Positions 1 through 11,482 of a stretch of DNA of 64,000 bases are shown here, piece after piece. Each line of letters begins with the position of its first letter. The stretch's first letter is position 1. A program made the position numbers and the translations under genes. The stretch spans positions 372,001 through 436,000 of the forward strand of contig BGZK01000186.1 of the NCBI GenBank assembly GCA_005406025.1, written 5' to 3'. The DNA is from Eumeta japonica. Lineage: Eukaryota > Arthropoda > Insecta > Lepidoptera > Psychidae. The notes under the pieces were generated by a model. The model was given only the letters and a program-made list of their open reading frames with translations. It was not told where the DNA came from and did no database searches.

Positions 1-2470
1 TGTAAGGTAATTAAGCGAAAGAAAAAGAAAAACAAGTCGATAAATAAGCAATCGCCCGAATAGCGACTTATGACTAAATCTCAAAAAAAATAGTTTCCCT
101 TTTTTATTTTCATACGGAAAGATAAATTATTACTTTACCCATAATATTATCGATTAAAAGATTGTATCTCAGAGTTTTTAAAATAAGGTTAAATTTAAAA
201 CACTACAATTTAGACACAGTCCTCTGCCAGTCAGATGCGTCAGCTCGGGTCTTTTAATTTATTTACATGCGGCTAAACGAATTTAGTACGAAATTAGTAG
301 CCACTAGAAGCGTGATGAAACTAATCATTTATTTAACATATGGTTGTCATTGCATCATTAAATTATTACACACGTGCTATTTATTAAATTGATATACGGT
401 ACCTATTATGCGTTTTTCGCATACCGGCTGTAATACTTTGTTACCGAATATGATTAAGAAACTAAAGTGATGCAATCTGTAGCTTCTGATTAATGTAACA
501 CTAAAGTACTTTTAGAAATGATTTAAGCGAATACCTAATATCAATTGACGGCGGGTACGGAGAATGATAACTGTCGTATGTTGAGATGGTACAGTGAGGC
601 GAAACACTATGCTTATGCAGTTTGATCGCTACATTAATTTCACATGCAGTTCCATAATTAGTTAGTTCTCTTTTTTAAAAAGCACTTTCTAATGATCGTC
701 TATGCCATACAAGCGTGAATTATAAAGCAGCACTGTTCATTGTCCGCAAGAATATATTTTTTTTTTGATTAAAATTGCTGTTATAAAAAGTAAGTTATTT
801 TGAGTCTAATGGATGAAATAAAAATAAATATCTGTGATACAAGTCACTAGGCTCTTTTTTCTGGAATGAAATTTCCAGTCTCTCTCATCTCTCTTTCTCC
901 CTCCTCCCCCCTCCCGCTCTCTCTCTCTCTCTCTCATTCTCTCTCTCTATTAGATAATTTTTCAAAAAAAGATGACTGTTTCTTGCATCCATAATATGAG
1001 AGAGAAAACAAATTAATTTTGTTTATGTTTATTTTGTAGAAAAAAGGGACCCAAGAACAAGTAAAATGTTGGACAAAATAAGTCAAAACAGATAAAATAT
1101 TTTTTCGGTATATTGAGCAATAGGACAGTGCTATAATATATATCAAATTGTGGCTTCAACAAAGTAAACAAAATCAATGATTATCAAGTATTTAGAACTT
1201 ACAAAGAAAAAGTTAAATATACTATTACTTTGCTTTAACCGCTTCAAAAAATTATACCAACTTCCGAACAGAACTGAAAATGAAATGTTTGGATGTTCTA
1301 CTTATTACGACTGACGTAACAAACTTTGTTTGCGCTATGTAGCTATGTAGACTACCTGTGAATCTATAGCGACTTATGAGCAGCACCATCTCTAGTGATG
1401 ATTACCTAGCGGTGATTACCGTAATGGCTTCCTATAAAATACGTCATATAATGTTGACGATAAGATGAAAAACACACTAAATTAATTATGCTTACGCTTG
1501 GCTAAGAGACAATTTATTTGCTAAATTGAAATATATTACGTGCGTTTTTTATACATTTTACTAGAGCAAGCAAAGCAAGCCCTAAACCTATCCCACAATT
1601 CATATATTTTTTGGTACACTTTCCGAAAATACTATCCCAGTTCAAGTTTTGGAATTTGACATACTAATCTAAATTCATATCTAGATTCAATACATATGTT
1701 ATTCTGTAAGCAATTATTTATAAAAGAACTAGAAACAATAATGTTTATTACTCTATAAATTAGAATGTTATTATATCACTTAGGGCGTCTGTCAAAAATT
1801 ACAGGACTAATAGGGCTTATATCGATGTGTAATGTTTCATCCCTTCTGTTAAAGTACGCCATCTGTTAGGAAAGTAAAAAGTTAATATTGAAGTTTCGTA
1901 AGTTAATATTTAGAATATTTACTTAAGAAATTGCTGGACGTATTTTAGATTCTATATAGAAAAAAAGATAGTAATTATGTGGCGTGTAATTCGTGATAGT
2001 TTTTTTTTTTACTTTTGAGTATAATACTATTCTGTAATTACAGTCATCTGTTGTAAATTACAAATTAATAGGACATATGTCTAAATTAAAAAATATAAAC
2101 CTCTTTACACCCCTTTTTTTCTTTCGGTTCAATATTAAGGTGGACCTCTTTCTTTACATCGTTTTCATGAAAAAAAAAATTTTTTTTTATTTATGCAACG
2201 CAGCAAATTATCTAAAAATTATTTCTCAAAAGATTTTTTTATTGAAATCCACATCTATTATCTATATAATAAGAACTAATTTTATTAAAAGTAATTTGTT
2301 AAAAAATAGTACTAGGGTATAAAATTATTGGATGTAATTTTTGTATTGTGAAATTAACTAATACGCGTGTAATATATTATATAACTTGAATTTAAATAGA
2401 ATAATTAGTGTTGGAGTCGTCGCATCCCTGGCCTGCGCGACAAAGAGGCCGTCCACACTGAAAAAAAAAT
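1..2470. other. AT-rich non-coding DNA, no gene seen
   Basis: No open frame here resembles a known family. The two longest (about 70 and 81 codons) are low-complexity and rich in F, I, K and N, as expected from AT-rich noise. The only clear structure is the CT microsatellite near 0.9 kb, listed separately. Confidence 0.6.
878..949. repeat. CT/TC microsatellite
   Basis: A pyrimidine-only tract of CT dinucleotides is interrupted by a C-rich patch near 900-915 and a few single-base breaks. It is a polypyrimidine simple repeat with no associated gene. Confidence 0.9.
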
Positions 2471-2780
2471 CTGAAAAACGTTTGGCCCTAAAGGCCAACC
2501 CTAAAACTTCCCGCTGTGATATTTGTTGATTTCTTTTTGAGCTCCATGAATATCAAAATATACTTATCTACAAGTTTTTAACATTTTCTTAGTGCGTAAG
2601 CTTAAAAATCCGAAATACGGCTGACATTTCAGGCCTATCCTGAAACTTCCTGCTATTTTCAAGCCCAAAGTGTTCAAACATATTGAGATCAGTAAATTAT
2701 AGTACTTTTTTCAACTCTCCTAGTTCAAAAACATAGTTATAGTACGTTTTGAGCACTTAGAATTAAGAAATCTCCATTTC
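2471..2780 (+). repeat. Short tandem repeat family, copy 1 (CCCTAAAACTTCCCGCT core)
   Basis: Two diverged units begin near 2471 and 2610. Each carries a GGCC(A/T)NCC core, then an AAACTTCC(C/T)GCT block, then an AT-rich stretch with a GAGCTC-like or AAGC-like motif. The same order appears at 24187-24500 (three units) and inverted at 53085-53292, so this is a dispersed family. No coding potential is visible and the superfamily is not recognised. Confidence 0.65.
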
Positions 2781-2984
2781 TCTTAAAAAAAATTTGAGAA
2801 TGGAAACTTGATTCGATACAAAATTTTAGAATTTTGTAAAGAATTTTTCTTTATAATAAATCGATTTTGCCTGATCTAGCGACAATCAATGTAGGTTTTT
2901 AAGCTCTATAAAAGAATTCAGAACATGCATTTAATTAGGCACAAAAATATGGAGAATTTTTGTGAAGCAGTGCTTGCAGAATTG

Positions 2985-3680
2985 CTTCACATCTCCGGCA
3001 CACACCGGTCAACCTAAGAATTGTCTACTGGAACGCCGGTGGCATTTCTGGAAATTTGCAAGACCTAAGGACTCTCGCCCAGGCGCAGGACATACACATT
3101 GTCCTATTTGGGAGAGACCAAACTCCGACCCAGACAGGAACTTCGGCTGCCCAATTTCTTCATGTGCCGTCGCGACGAGATTTTCCCCCGGAGTATCGCA
3201 TACCGAGGTACTGCGATACCCGTACGGAGGGATATCGTCCACGGACGATTGAAGCTGCCGGACTTCATGCACTCCAGGACATTAGGAATAACGCTGGGTT
3301 CGACTGGAACAGAACTGCTACTGTTCGTGACCTACCGCCCCCATGGCTCTCACTTTTACTCCTCTGATATCCACACAATCTTCGATGACCACACTCCGAC
3401 AATCCTGGCGGGCGACCTTAGCGCCAAACATACAGCCTGCAATTCAAGAGTCGTTTCACCCGCGGGACGTCAATTGTTGCACGATGCCGAGGACTACGGG
3501 TATGAAGTACTCGGGCTGGATACCCCATCGCATGTCCCGACGGACACCTGCTTCGGAGTAGATGTGCTGGATATCGTGCTCTGTCACCGACTTCCATCCC
3601 CGATCCATGTGGAAGTTCTATACGACATGGACACACAATACCTCTCAATTCTGATCACGCTGGGAGCTACCACCCATTAG
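2985..3680 (+). pseudogene. LINE endonuclease (APE/EEP-type) domain, frameshifted
   Basis: This is the nicking endonuclease that starts target-primed reverse transcription in Jockey-type LINEs. The opening Y-W-N-A-G-G-I motif lies near 3020. A frameshift near 3100 separates it from the 193-codon frame at 3099-3680. In that frame E-T-K-L (residues 6-9) supplies the metal-binding Glu, Y-R-P is at 79-81 and G-D-L-S-A-K-H at 105-111 matches the family's GDxNAKH motif. The terminal S-D-H motif is not recognisable: the region after L-D-I-V-L reads D-M-D-T-Q, so the catalytic His site appears lost. A second, shorter frame at 3056-3367 carries the N-terminal piece. Clearly non-functional. Confidence 0.8.
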
Positions 3681-4049
3681 ACTCCCGTCCGCGCACAAAC
3701 ACACCACACCAACTGGAGCACGTACCAATGTGCACAAGAGGAGCTCTATATCGGTAAGTCCTTCTCCAGCTCGGAGGAAGTCGATCTGGCCGCGTTACAC
3801 CTCAACCAGGATATTCAGACAGCGCATAACACGGCAACCATACATTTTGCGGCATCGATTAGTCGCTGATGGGACCTCCCACCACACCGGCAGCGCGCTC
3901 TCCAGCACAAATGTAATGTACAAAGTATGTGGGCTACAACGCGCTGTCCACGTGTCAAGCGTGATTTGAATCGTGTCGTCCAAAAGCTAAGACAAGAAGT
4001 GTGTACTTTCAGAGACGCCATCTGGGAAGAGACGATTGGACAGTCCGGC

Positions 4050-4943
4050 GAGGACTGAAAGTCCCTCCACTAGCTTTGCCGCCGTTTAACGAAAGCTCCA
4101 CCTCTAGTGTGTACATTGCTCGATAAAACAGGGATGCACCGTTATGACGCAAATGATCGGGCAGAGATCCTGGTAGAGCACTTAGAGGAGCAGTTCATTC
4201 CACACCCGGCATCAGATTCGCAAACAATTATAACACACCACGATGAAGTGGAGCGCCGCCTACGGGAAATCCTGTCGGCTCCGATACCACCGCTACCAGG
4301 GGACTACTATGTGTCCCCGGTAGAAATAGTAAGGACGATCCTCCGTTTATCCAATCAGAAGGCTCCAGGACCCGATGGGGTTCCCACCACAGCCATCAAG
4401 CAGCTGCCTCGAAGAGCCATGGTGGCGATAACCAGGCCCTTTAACGGGATATCGTGGACGGGGCACTTTCCAGGATGCTGGAAGATGGGGCGCTTCATTG
4501 TTTTCCCGAAGGCAAGCAAAGACTCTCGTCTTACGTCAAGTCAGCGCCCGATTACACTACTGTCTCAGATCACCAAACTGTTTGAGCGCATCGTGCTGCG
4601 ACGCCTGCACCGTCACTTGACACCTAGACAGGAGCAGTTCAGGTTTCGCAACGAACACTCTACAACGCTCCAGCTGACACAAGTTCTACACCACATGGCC
4701 GCCGAGCACAACCGGGAGCGCTGTACCGTTGGAATCTTCCTCGATGTCGAGAAGGCGTTCGACCGAGTGTGGTATTTCGGATTGCTGTTTAAGCTAATAA
4801 ACATCCAGATAACGCCTGCGCTTGGGCGGACAGTAGCGTTCCTGGAGGGCCGCAACTTCTACGTAACAGTCGAGGATGCGACCTCGGACCCGCGACCCAT
4901 CGCGCCGTTGTACCACAAGGCAGTTGCCTATCGCCGTGCTTGA
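4050..4943 (+). pseudogene. LINE reverse transcriptase, fingers and palm (Jockey type)
   Basis: The reverse transcriptase copies element RNA into the nicked chromosome. The 278-codon frame at 4107-4943 has the expected blocks in order: K-A-P-G-P-D-G at residues 85-91, S-Q-R-P-I-T-L-L-S at 145-153 (usually SYRPISLLS), Q-F-R-F-R at 177-181 and F-L-D-V-E-K-A-F-D-R-V-W at 211-222, with catalytic Asp at 213. The ATG at 4107 is simply the first in an open stretch; readable sequence in the same element extends further upstream. The frame breaks near 4920, before the second catalytic motif. Assignment to a LINE RT is secure; the Jockey clade is inferred from motif wording and domain order. Confidence 0.88.
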
Positions 4944-5910
4944 ACGTAATGTTCACTGATGACATCCCCACTCTCGCAGATCATTGCAAGACTGGTAGGA
5001 GAACGTCGTGTTGGCACTATATGCAGACCACAGCGCGTATGTCGTATCATCTCGTCGGGCCGACCTCGCTGTGGCTAAACTCAAGAGGGTTCTCGACCTA
5101 CTGCCACACTGGGTGGACAAATGACGTGTCGCCATGAATGTGACGAAGACGGCCGCCCTATTGACCGTGCAATAGCGTATCATGCTATCGAAGTTGAAAC
5201 TTTAGGGACAGGAAGTGGAATGGCAGACCAGGGTGCGATACCTGAACGTACAGATCGACTCCTCCATGCGCATGGCTGCTCAGGTGGAACATGTTATCTA
5301 CCAGAGCAGAGCCACGAGGAGCATGCTGCGCTCAGTTCTCCGAGCGAACCTTGCGCTCCGAGCCAAAGTTGCTCTGTATAAAAGCTACATCCGTTCCAGG
5401 CTCACGTACGCGGCTCCAGCATAGTACGCCACTCTGCTCTGCATCGCAAAAGAAGAGGATCCAAGCCCAGCAGAACATCGTTCTACAGATGATCATGGGA
5501 GCGGGACGGTATGTCTTAAATGACGTAATAAGCTCGCAACCTCTATATCGAAATCGTAGAGGAATTCATCCAGTGCATTGCTCACCGAACGTACGACATC
5601 GCCGACCAGAACCCCTATGAACCCCGGAACATCGCATCGACGCACGAGAGGTCACCGAGCGGCCGACCCCTCACTAGAGCACTTTTCAAAACACCTCCTC
5701 CCAAAAACTAGACACACTGCGAGAGCTGGACCCCACAAACTGGACCCCCGAAAGGGGACCATTGCCACCTGGATCCGTCTGCGTCGTATCCCCAACGAGA
5801 AGACACCCGTGCATGAGGCAACAAATAAGTCCTCTGTCCCTGTCCTCTGTGACCAAGGAAAGTTCGTGTTTGACCCACGAACGAACGTTTATGCGTGAAA
5901 AATACAAAGT
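4944..5910 (+). pseudogene. LINE reverse transcriptase, C-terminal part, YADD mutated to YADH
   Basis: The RT continues in another frame. At 5020-5031 the catalytic box reads Y-A-D-H rather than Y-A-D-D, losing the second metal-binding Asp. It is followed by an R-A-D-L-A-V-A-K-L-K-like helix and, after a one-base loss near 5117, an A-M-N-V-T-K-T-A-like strand. The frame at 5215-5424 carries the conserved thumb (R-Y-L-N-V-Q-I-D, then Y-K-S-Y-I-R-S-R-L-T-Y-A-A-P-A). After a further break come S-A-S-Q-K-K-R-I-Q-A-Q-Q-N-I-V-like residues near 5440-5500. Sequence beyond 5600 is increasingly eroded. Confidence 0.8.
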
Positions 5911-6014
5911 GCATGGCCACACCCTCTCGATAAAAATGTATAGAACTCATATGTGCAGGCAGATGCGCCATCTAAATTGCAGCGGAATTGATGCATCCGT
6001 CTTAAAGCGACATC

Positions 6015-6059
6015 ACTCCCTTACATCAAGCTTTTAATAAACGCTTGATGTGGGGGAGT
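6015..6059. repeat. 17-bp inverted repeat at the 3' edge of the Jockey-type element
   Basis: Arms 6015-6031 and 6043-6059 pair with two internal mismatches around an 11-base AT-rich loop that contains AATAAA-like sequence (TTTTAATAAAC). It lies where the GC-rich element gives way to AT-rich flank, so it may be a 3'-UTR hairpin of the element RNA. Confidence 0.7.
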
Positions 6060-6060
6060 A

Positions 6061-8482
6061 TTTTAACAAGTATTTTAATAAAATTCATGAACATAGTTTT
6101 ATTAAAAGTATAAGAGTAGTTTCGTTAAACGGACTAAAATTATTTAATAGCATATTCAAAAGGCTAGTGATATATAATAAAAACTTTTAGTTAAAAATAC
6201 AAAGATTCCTGGTTACTATCATTGTAGTAGTTAAGTAGAAAAACCCTCCTTTTATAAATTTTACAAATAATTAATGTAAGATTAAATTCACACACGCGTC
6301 TCATTAAAGTTATTGTTTTGTATCAATCAAAGTTATTGTTTTGTTAACTTTCCGTTTCGTTTAAATTTTGGATTATTATTTCATAATATATGTTAGGTTA
6401 GCTATAACATAGATTAAATTTAAATTAATAAATTTTGTCGTACTTATGTAGGTCCTACTATAACCTTAGGAAATCACTTATTTTGTTATTTTAACCAAAG
6501 TGTTTTTTTAAGGCAAATGAGCATCTGCAAACATGTTTCAAGTACCGTAGACGCGCATCCTGAAAGCAATTTTGTACCTATACTCTTTGCGCTGTAGCAT
6601 GGTGCGGGTGATACTTGCCTGTATGACGTTGATATCTGTCAGTACCACATGACTAGGGATGTGATGTTATGCAATTCATTTTTATCGCTAACGATACTCG
6701 CAGCATATATCTAGTTCTCTTTAATATTATACTGAAAATTAGTTTAAAAAATTGATATTGATCAGACCTCGTTATCGCGGATATGCGAATGACTAGTTTC
6801 TAGGAATTGAATTGACAATTCAGATGTTTCTGATTCTGCTATGAGTTTAGACGAATAAAATATATTTTTTTTAGAAACCTTTTAGGCAAACTTATCCTAT
6901 ATATGTTGGGTTGTTTCATTTATATAATTATAGACTTTTAACAATAAAAATTGAACTACATACAATATACGTTTTTTATTCAAAAACATCGACTATCCGT
7001 CGTATTATTACATCCCATCACTAAATACGTCTATGACGTTGCGTTATACGCATAACAATTTGCTTGATTTTTCTTTCAATATGATTTTATTTGTAGACTA
7101 GAACATTCTAGTTGGGTTTAATCTAATTTGCTACAGTAATTAACCATTTAATATATTACGAATGTGGTATAGCTGAAATTTTAAGTCATAATTTGTAAAT
7201 CGCGGCAACATTCAAGTGTGAAACGAAACGTTACTGAAACTGTCACCCGCTCCATGCTACAGCGCATTAAAAAAAAATTTCTAGTCGTCACAAATCCGTG
7301 CTTTTTGCTAGTTAAATTATTAATTATAAAAACATTGCTAACCATCTTAGTATAGGTTTTCACGACCGGCATACACGACTAGTTCAACTGTCGTTTAATT
7401 ATAATGCAGATGCCGACTGGAGATTACTATGAGATGCACTTACACCCATCATTTTGTCTGTTTTGGAAGAGAATACAAAATAATAAAACATTTCTTTTAT
7501 ATTAACAGGTACTTATTTGAAAATAAACGTACCGTGTCCATGAATTTATACTATAAACTGAATCCTATCAAGCTTCGCTATTTACATAATTAAAAATGAC
7601 TATTTATATAAATAAAAAAAAAAACATTAAAATTCGTTAGTTGTTCAAATTACTTTTCAAGCCTAAGCAGTGTCTTTAATTAACTGCACATATCGTATGA
7701 ATCGCATAAAATAAGAATTTTTACGTAATCTATTTTGCATAACAAGTATATAGAATTTTAATGAAATGTCTTTTTTATGGCGATAGTATACAGAGAAATT
7801 TATTGAATGTTATTCAAGTAATTGTGATATAAAAAAAAATTGTCGAACATAAGTAAACTAAAGTAGCATATATACAGCAATATTGCAAATATTTATAATA
7901 GCGTTTAAAACTTCCAATGGAACCCTATTACCAAAGGTACACCGTTTGTCGATGTATCTGTCGTATCTTTATACGACTAGAATCTTTTGAACCGTAATAG
8001 ATATCTGATTGAAATTAGCACAGAAAGCGTGTATATGTAAATATTATGGATATCTTGAAAAAACAAAACAAAAATAAAAATCGAGTGAGAGTTCACACGC
8101 GGTAGAAATTAACTTGAATTCTGGTTAAGTTTAAAGAGAATGAGATGAATGCACTGTGGAGGTGGTAAATAGAGAGAAAAAGAGAGAGTGCGATTGACCG
8201 ACATTTTTTTATTACTTAAAATAACATTTTATTAAATATAGAAATTGTTCGATTCAATATAAAATAATTTTAATAGTGCACGATAGTCACTACGATCCAA
8301 TAGAAAATAATGTGCTATGGATTTCAACGTTTCTCTCTCTCTCCCTCTCTTTGTATATATTTTGAGTAGATTAAGAATATAGTATACAGCATGAAGTTAG
8401 TTTTTATGGATGCAGAGTCCATGTACGGGCCCGTATATAACGATAGAGTAGTGGGATGCAGACCGCTAAGAGCCATCGCATA
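6061..8482. other. AT-rich non-coding DNA with two short inverted repeat fragments
   Basis: No gene is recognisable. About 24 bases near 6590-6615 (GCGCTGTAGCATGG core followed by GCGGGTGA) recur in reverse complement near 7225-7265. They are probably two fragments of one dispersed repeat in opposite orientation. A GA-rich run near 8170-8192 and a CT-rich run near 8330-8350 form a loose inverted pair about 140 bp apart. Confidence 0.5.
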
Positions 8483-9880
8483 AATCAAATCTAATCAAAA
8501 ATATTTTTATTTTGTAGGTAATGAAATTACATTTGAAATACGTCATTAATAGATTCTTTTCAACATTACCACCCATTCCAAATGCTGATTCACCTACAGA
8601 AGAATGAGCAAGAAACTCAAGGTTGCGCTGCTTTTTACTCATCAATACAAAGAATTTAGTAATTAATAACTTAGTCGACATTTAAAAATAATATGAAATA
8701 ACCTGATAGCCAAGCAGTTCAATCCCAGGGGTATTTTTCATTAGGATATTCAGACACGTATAATAAGCCCTTGTCATATAACTTTCATTTAAAGGAACAT
8801 TTAAATTCAACAAATGGCAAATTTTGAATTTCAGCTGGAATCTTATTATAAAAGCGGACACACAGCCCCTTAAATGATTTATTGACTTTACTTAGCGGGT
8901 CATATGAGCAGCAAAATCGTTCTTATGTCTAGTGTTAATGTCATGGATGTTGCTCCTTTTTTGCAACGATTCTATATGTCTCTTGACTATACCATATTTA
9001 TTGTGATGCTAAAGTTAAAATATCAACTTCCTTTAATTTTTGATATGTCACTAGTCTGAAATCATAAACAGCACGAATAGCTCGTTTCTGCAGCACGAAT
9101 TGTTTGAATATCGGCTGCGTGACCCCATAACAAAATTCCATAGGTCATGAGACTATGGAAAAAACTGAAATAAACTGATCTCGCGGTGTTTTCATCTGTA
9201 AGTTGCTGAATTCTTTTGACTGCAGTTGCTGCAAAATCAAGTATTTTTACTAATCTCGTAATATGAGAATTTCAACGTAACTTAGAATCTAAAGTGAGAC
9301 CAAGAAATAGGGTCGTGTCCACAGTATGCAGTACCTCGTTCTTGAGCATTACATTTGTGTCGATCAATTTACAATTAGATAGCAAAAATATTACAAGTTT
9401 TATTTTCCATTCATTGAGCAAAAGATTATTTATAACTAAACCACTCAATGATTTCAAAGATGATACTGTTTACTTCGTCAAAAGCTGGTTGATGCCTATC
9501 AATCTTAAAGAGTAAGAAGGTATCATCAGCAAACAATAAAATCTCATGACCATTTTTAACAAGATGTGGTAGATCATTTATGTACACTAGGAATAGAAAT
9601 GGTCCAAGAACTGAACTCTGTGACACGCCCATATTGACCCCAGATTCTGACGACCTCTCATCATTAATGTCGACCCTTTAAATTCTATCACTTAGGTAAG
9701 ACTCTAAAAGTCCAAGGGATCGACCCATGACGCCATAATGATGTAGTTTCCTGGGCGATGTGTCACGATGAACACAGTCAAATGCCTTGGATCAATCACA
9801 GAAAACATAAATCACGTACCGTGAATCCTCCCAGGCATCAAAAATCTGCTGAATAAAGAGACGAAGGATAGGAAAACTAT
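8483..9880 (-). mobile_element. Non-LTR retrotransposon fragment, family L copy A
   Basis: A 5'-truncated LINE on the minus strand. The visible order is a palm start (A-W-E-D-S, then F-C-D-stop-S-K-A-F-D-C-V-H near 9790), G-V-S-Q-S-S-V-L-G-P near 9610, F-A-D-D near 9525, a thumb (F-L-G-L-T-L-D) near 9290, then a broken C-terminal region and 3' UTR. Copies at 30079-31605, 45335-46500 and 57205-57475 share this order and end. The 3' end near 8483 has CAAATCTAATCAAAA, a degenerate version of the short-repeat tail seen in the others. Copy A is closest to copy C (both share a K-I-D-R-H-Q-P-A-F-D-E-V-N-S stretch). It belongs to the Jockey/CR1-like group; the clade is not certain. Confidence 0.85.
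9060..9870 (-). pseudogene. LINE reverse transcriptase fragment (copy A)
   Basis: The 68-codon frame at 9426-9632 begins at the G-V-(P/S)-Q box, runs through L-V-Y-I-N-D-L-P-H-L to the intact catalytic F-A-D-D, and ends in a stop just after E-W-F-S. The neighbouring frame at 9272-9457 continues with N-N-L-L-L-N-E and T-L-F-L-G-L-T-L-D. Upstream, the K-A-F-D palm block at about 9770-9800 has an in-frame stop before S-K-A-F-D. Frameshifts and stops make it non-functional despite the intact FADD. Confidence 0.85.
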
Positions 9881-10429
9881 ATAGAAATGCAATCTATCTC
9901 ATTCTCTCACGGCCTAGAACCTGTGTATACATTTATAGCTATGTCATTTTCGTTACACATTTTTATTTCATAATATCCAATTCACACCGTCCCGAAAGAA
10001 GTTTCACTTCAAAAATCAAAGTAGTTTCTATATAAAAAACTTCTTTTTAGCCTTATTGGTTTTACATGACATAATTATTTAGCGGGGTGGTATGGAACAC
10101 TCTCAACGCGAGTTCTAATCGCACTTAAATTGACCGGCTTTTATTGTGATGTCTCGGTTAGAGTCATAAAGCTATTTAAATTATGCTGTACCGTTCCGCC
10201 GCGTTCACAATACCTACCCAATCTGAGATATAATATTTTATTTTGTAACCATCGATTTTACATTGTGACGCCGTTATAATTTCTCTATTCAAGATTTAAA
10301 TTGTCTAATATTAGATTACTTTGCGATTTATAATATTGTATTTTCGTTTTTAATAGATCTAACTTCTTCATTTACATATATATTTTTATAGTATAAATGT
10401 ACCGCATTCAGTCGTGCTTTCGCCTTTTT
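9881..10429. other. AT-rich non-coding DNA between two LINE fragments
   Basis: No coding or RNA signal was seen between the end of LINE copy A and the start of RTE-like coding sequence near 10430. Confidence 0.5.
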
Positions 10430-10910
10430 CAAACACCATTACCAGGTGAGAAAGTCGAACACGTGAAAGAATTTGTATATTTGGGTAGTCTGTTTACAAA
10501 TGATGGTAAACATGATAGAGATATCGAAAGGAAAGTGAATGCGGGAAATAATGTGAATGGGGCCTTGCTCGCTAATATGAATACTAAAAGCGTCTCACGA
10601 CCAGCGCGTTTGGCTATCCATAATGGGGTCCTGATGCCTACGCTGGTGTATGGCAGTGAAAGCTAGGTATCTCAATAGAAAAGTAGGATCAATGCAGTGG
10701 AGATGCCATCGCTGCATTGTATGTACGGAGGGTCTCGGAAAGACAGATGTAGAAACAATGATGTTAAAGAATGGTGTGGTTTGAAGGAAGATGTAAGGAC
10801 TAGAGTAGAAAGAGTTATGTTGCGATGGTTTGCCATCTGGAAAGCATGAATGAAACTAGACTGATAAAACGCCCTAGAAAATCCTATGCAGACCACATTG
10901 GTGGCATGTT
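10430..10910 (+). pseudogene. RTE-type RT C-terminal fragment
   Basis: The frame at 10397-10666 contains G-E-K-V-E-H-V-K-E-F-V-Y-L-G-S, D-I-E-R-K-V-N-A-G and A-R-L-A-I-H-N-G-V-L-M-P-T-L-V-Y-G-S-E-S. This is the block after the palm in RTE-like proteins often annotated as craniofacial development protein 2-like in insects. A stop directly after Y-G-S-E-S replaces the usual W. Readable remnants follow in other frames: L-K-E-D-V-R-T-R-V-E-R-V-M-L-R-W-F near 10780-10830 and R-K-S-Y-A-D-H-I-G-G-M-L-K-K at 10873-10915. The first 10-12 codons of the frame look unrelated, so the real element edge is probably near 10430. Confidence 0.85.
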
Positions 10911-11482
10911 AAAAAAAGTGGCCAAGAGTATGTCGAACCGAACGTATGTATTCACGGTATTTACGTCCTTTTGTTGAGAAGCGCAGTTTTTCGGAAATAA
11001 CTAAAAAACGGTATATCCGATGATCTTTAAAACAATTTTCCTTGGAAGCATGGATTAATTGTTATCTTTTAAATTTTCTTATATTTTTTTTTATTAAACA
11101 ATAGTGGGGAAGGGGACAATTTCTGCTACTTTTGGAGCGAATATTTCCAAAAATATTTAATTTATCAAAAAAATTAGTTAGAAATCTTAGTGTTTTTCAA
11201 ACAACTGACGAAATATGTACCACACGTCCATGTTTGCAGAAAAAAAATGTTTCATCTTCTGCTACATATGTGGAATGCCAGAAGTATATATTTTTGTTAT
11301 TTAATTGCGAAACTAAGTAGCGGCTTATACAAGACACATACACTCCGAATTTTATCAATATACATATTGTGGTTTTTGAGTAAAATTCCTGTGACTTACA
11401 GACGGAAGGACGAACATGCGAAGGGAATTATGAAACTATAAGGGTTCCGTTCTTGCCATTTAGGGGTTCGGAACCCTTAGAA
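10911..11482 (-). repeat. AGGGTTCCGT-type repeat, copy 1, nested in the RTE-type LINE
   Basis: The left edge reads AAAAAAGTGGCCAAGAGT and the right edge has AAGGGTTCCGTTCTTGCC followed by GGTTCGGAACCCTTA. These are reverse-complement versions of the ends of the copy at 19271-20092. An ACAGACGGAAGGACGAACATG stretch precedes the right edge, matching the GACGGACAGACATG-like run usual in this family. RTE coding is readable on both sides, so this is a nested, younger insertion. No protein is encoded. Confidence 0.75.

Larger units (their letters stand above)
2945..6060 (+). mobile_element. Jockey-type non-LTR retrotransposon (LINE), degenerate
   Basis: The order is that of a Jockey-clade second ORF: apurinic-type endonuclease, reverse transcriptase, then C-terminal region. 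The DNA is markedly more GC-rich than its flanks. Recognisable coding starts around 2990 (Y-W-N-A-G-G motif opening the endonuclease) and runs through several frameshifts to about 5900. A 17-bp inverted repeat closes the element near 6058. No gag-like ORF1 is visible upstream, so the copy is probably 5'-truncated. No clear poly-A tail is seen. The multiple frameshifts and a mutated catalytic motif show it is dead. Confidence 0.85.

Noticed and set aside
878..949. CT tract as a splicing polypyrimidine tract or promoter element
   Set aside because: No acceptor AG with exon context or gene nearby; it behaves as a simple microsatellite.
2962..3272. Overlapping 87-103-codon frames on both strands at the start of the first LINE
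   Set aside because: Apart from the N-terminal endonuclease fragment in one frame, these are shadows of GC-rich LINE coding sequence in other frames.
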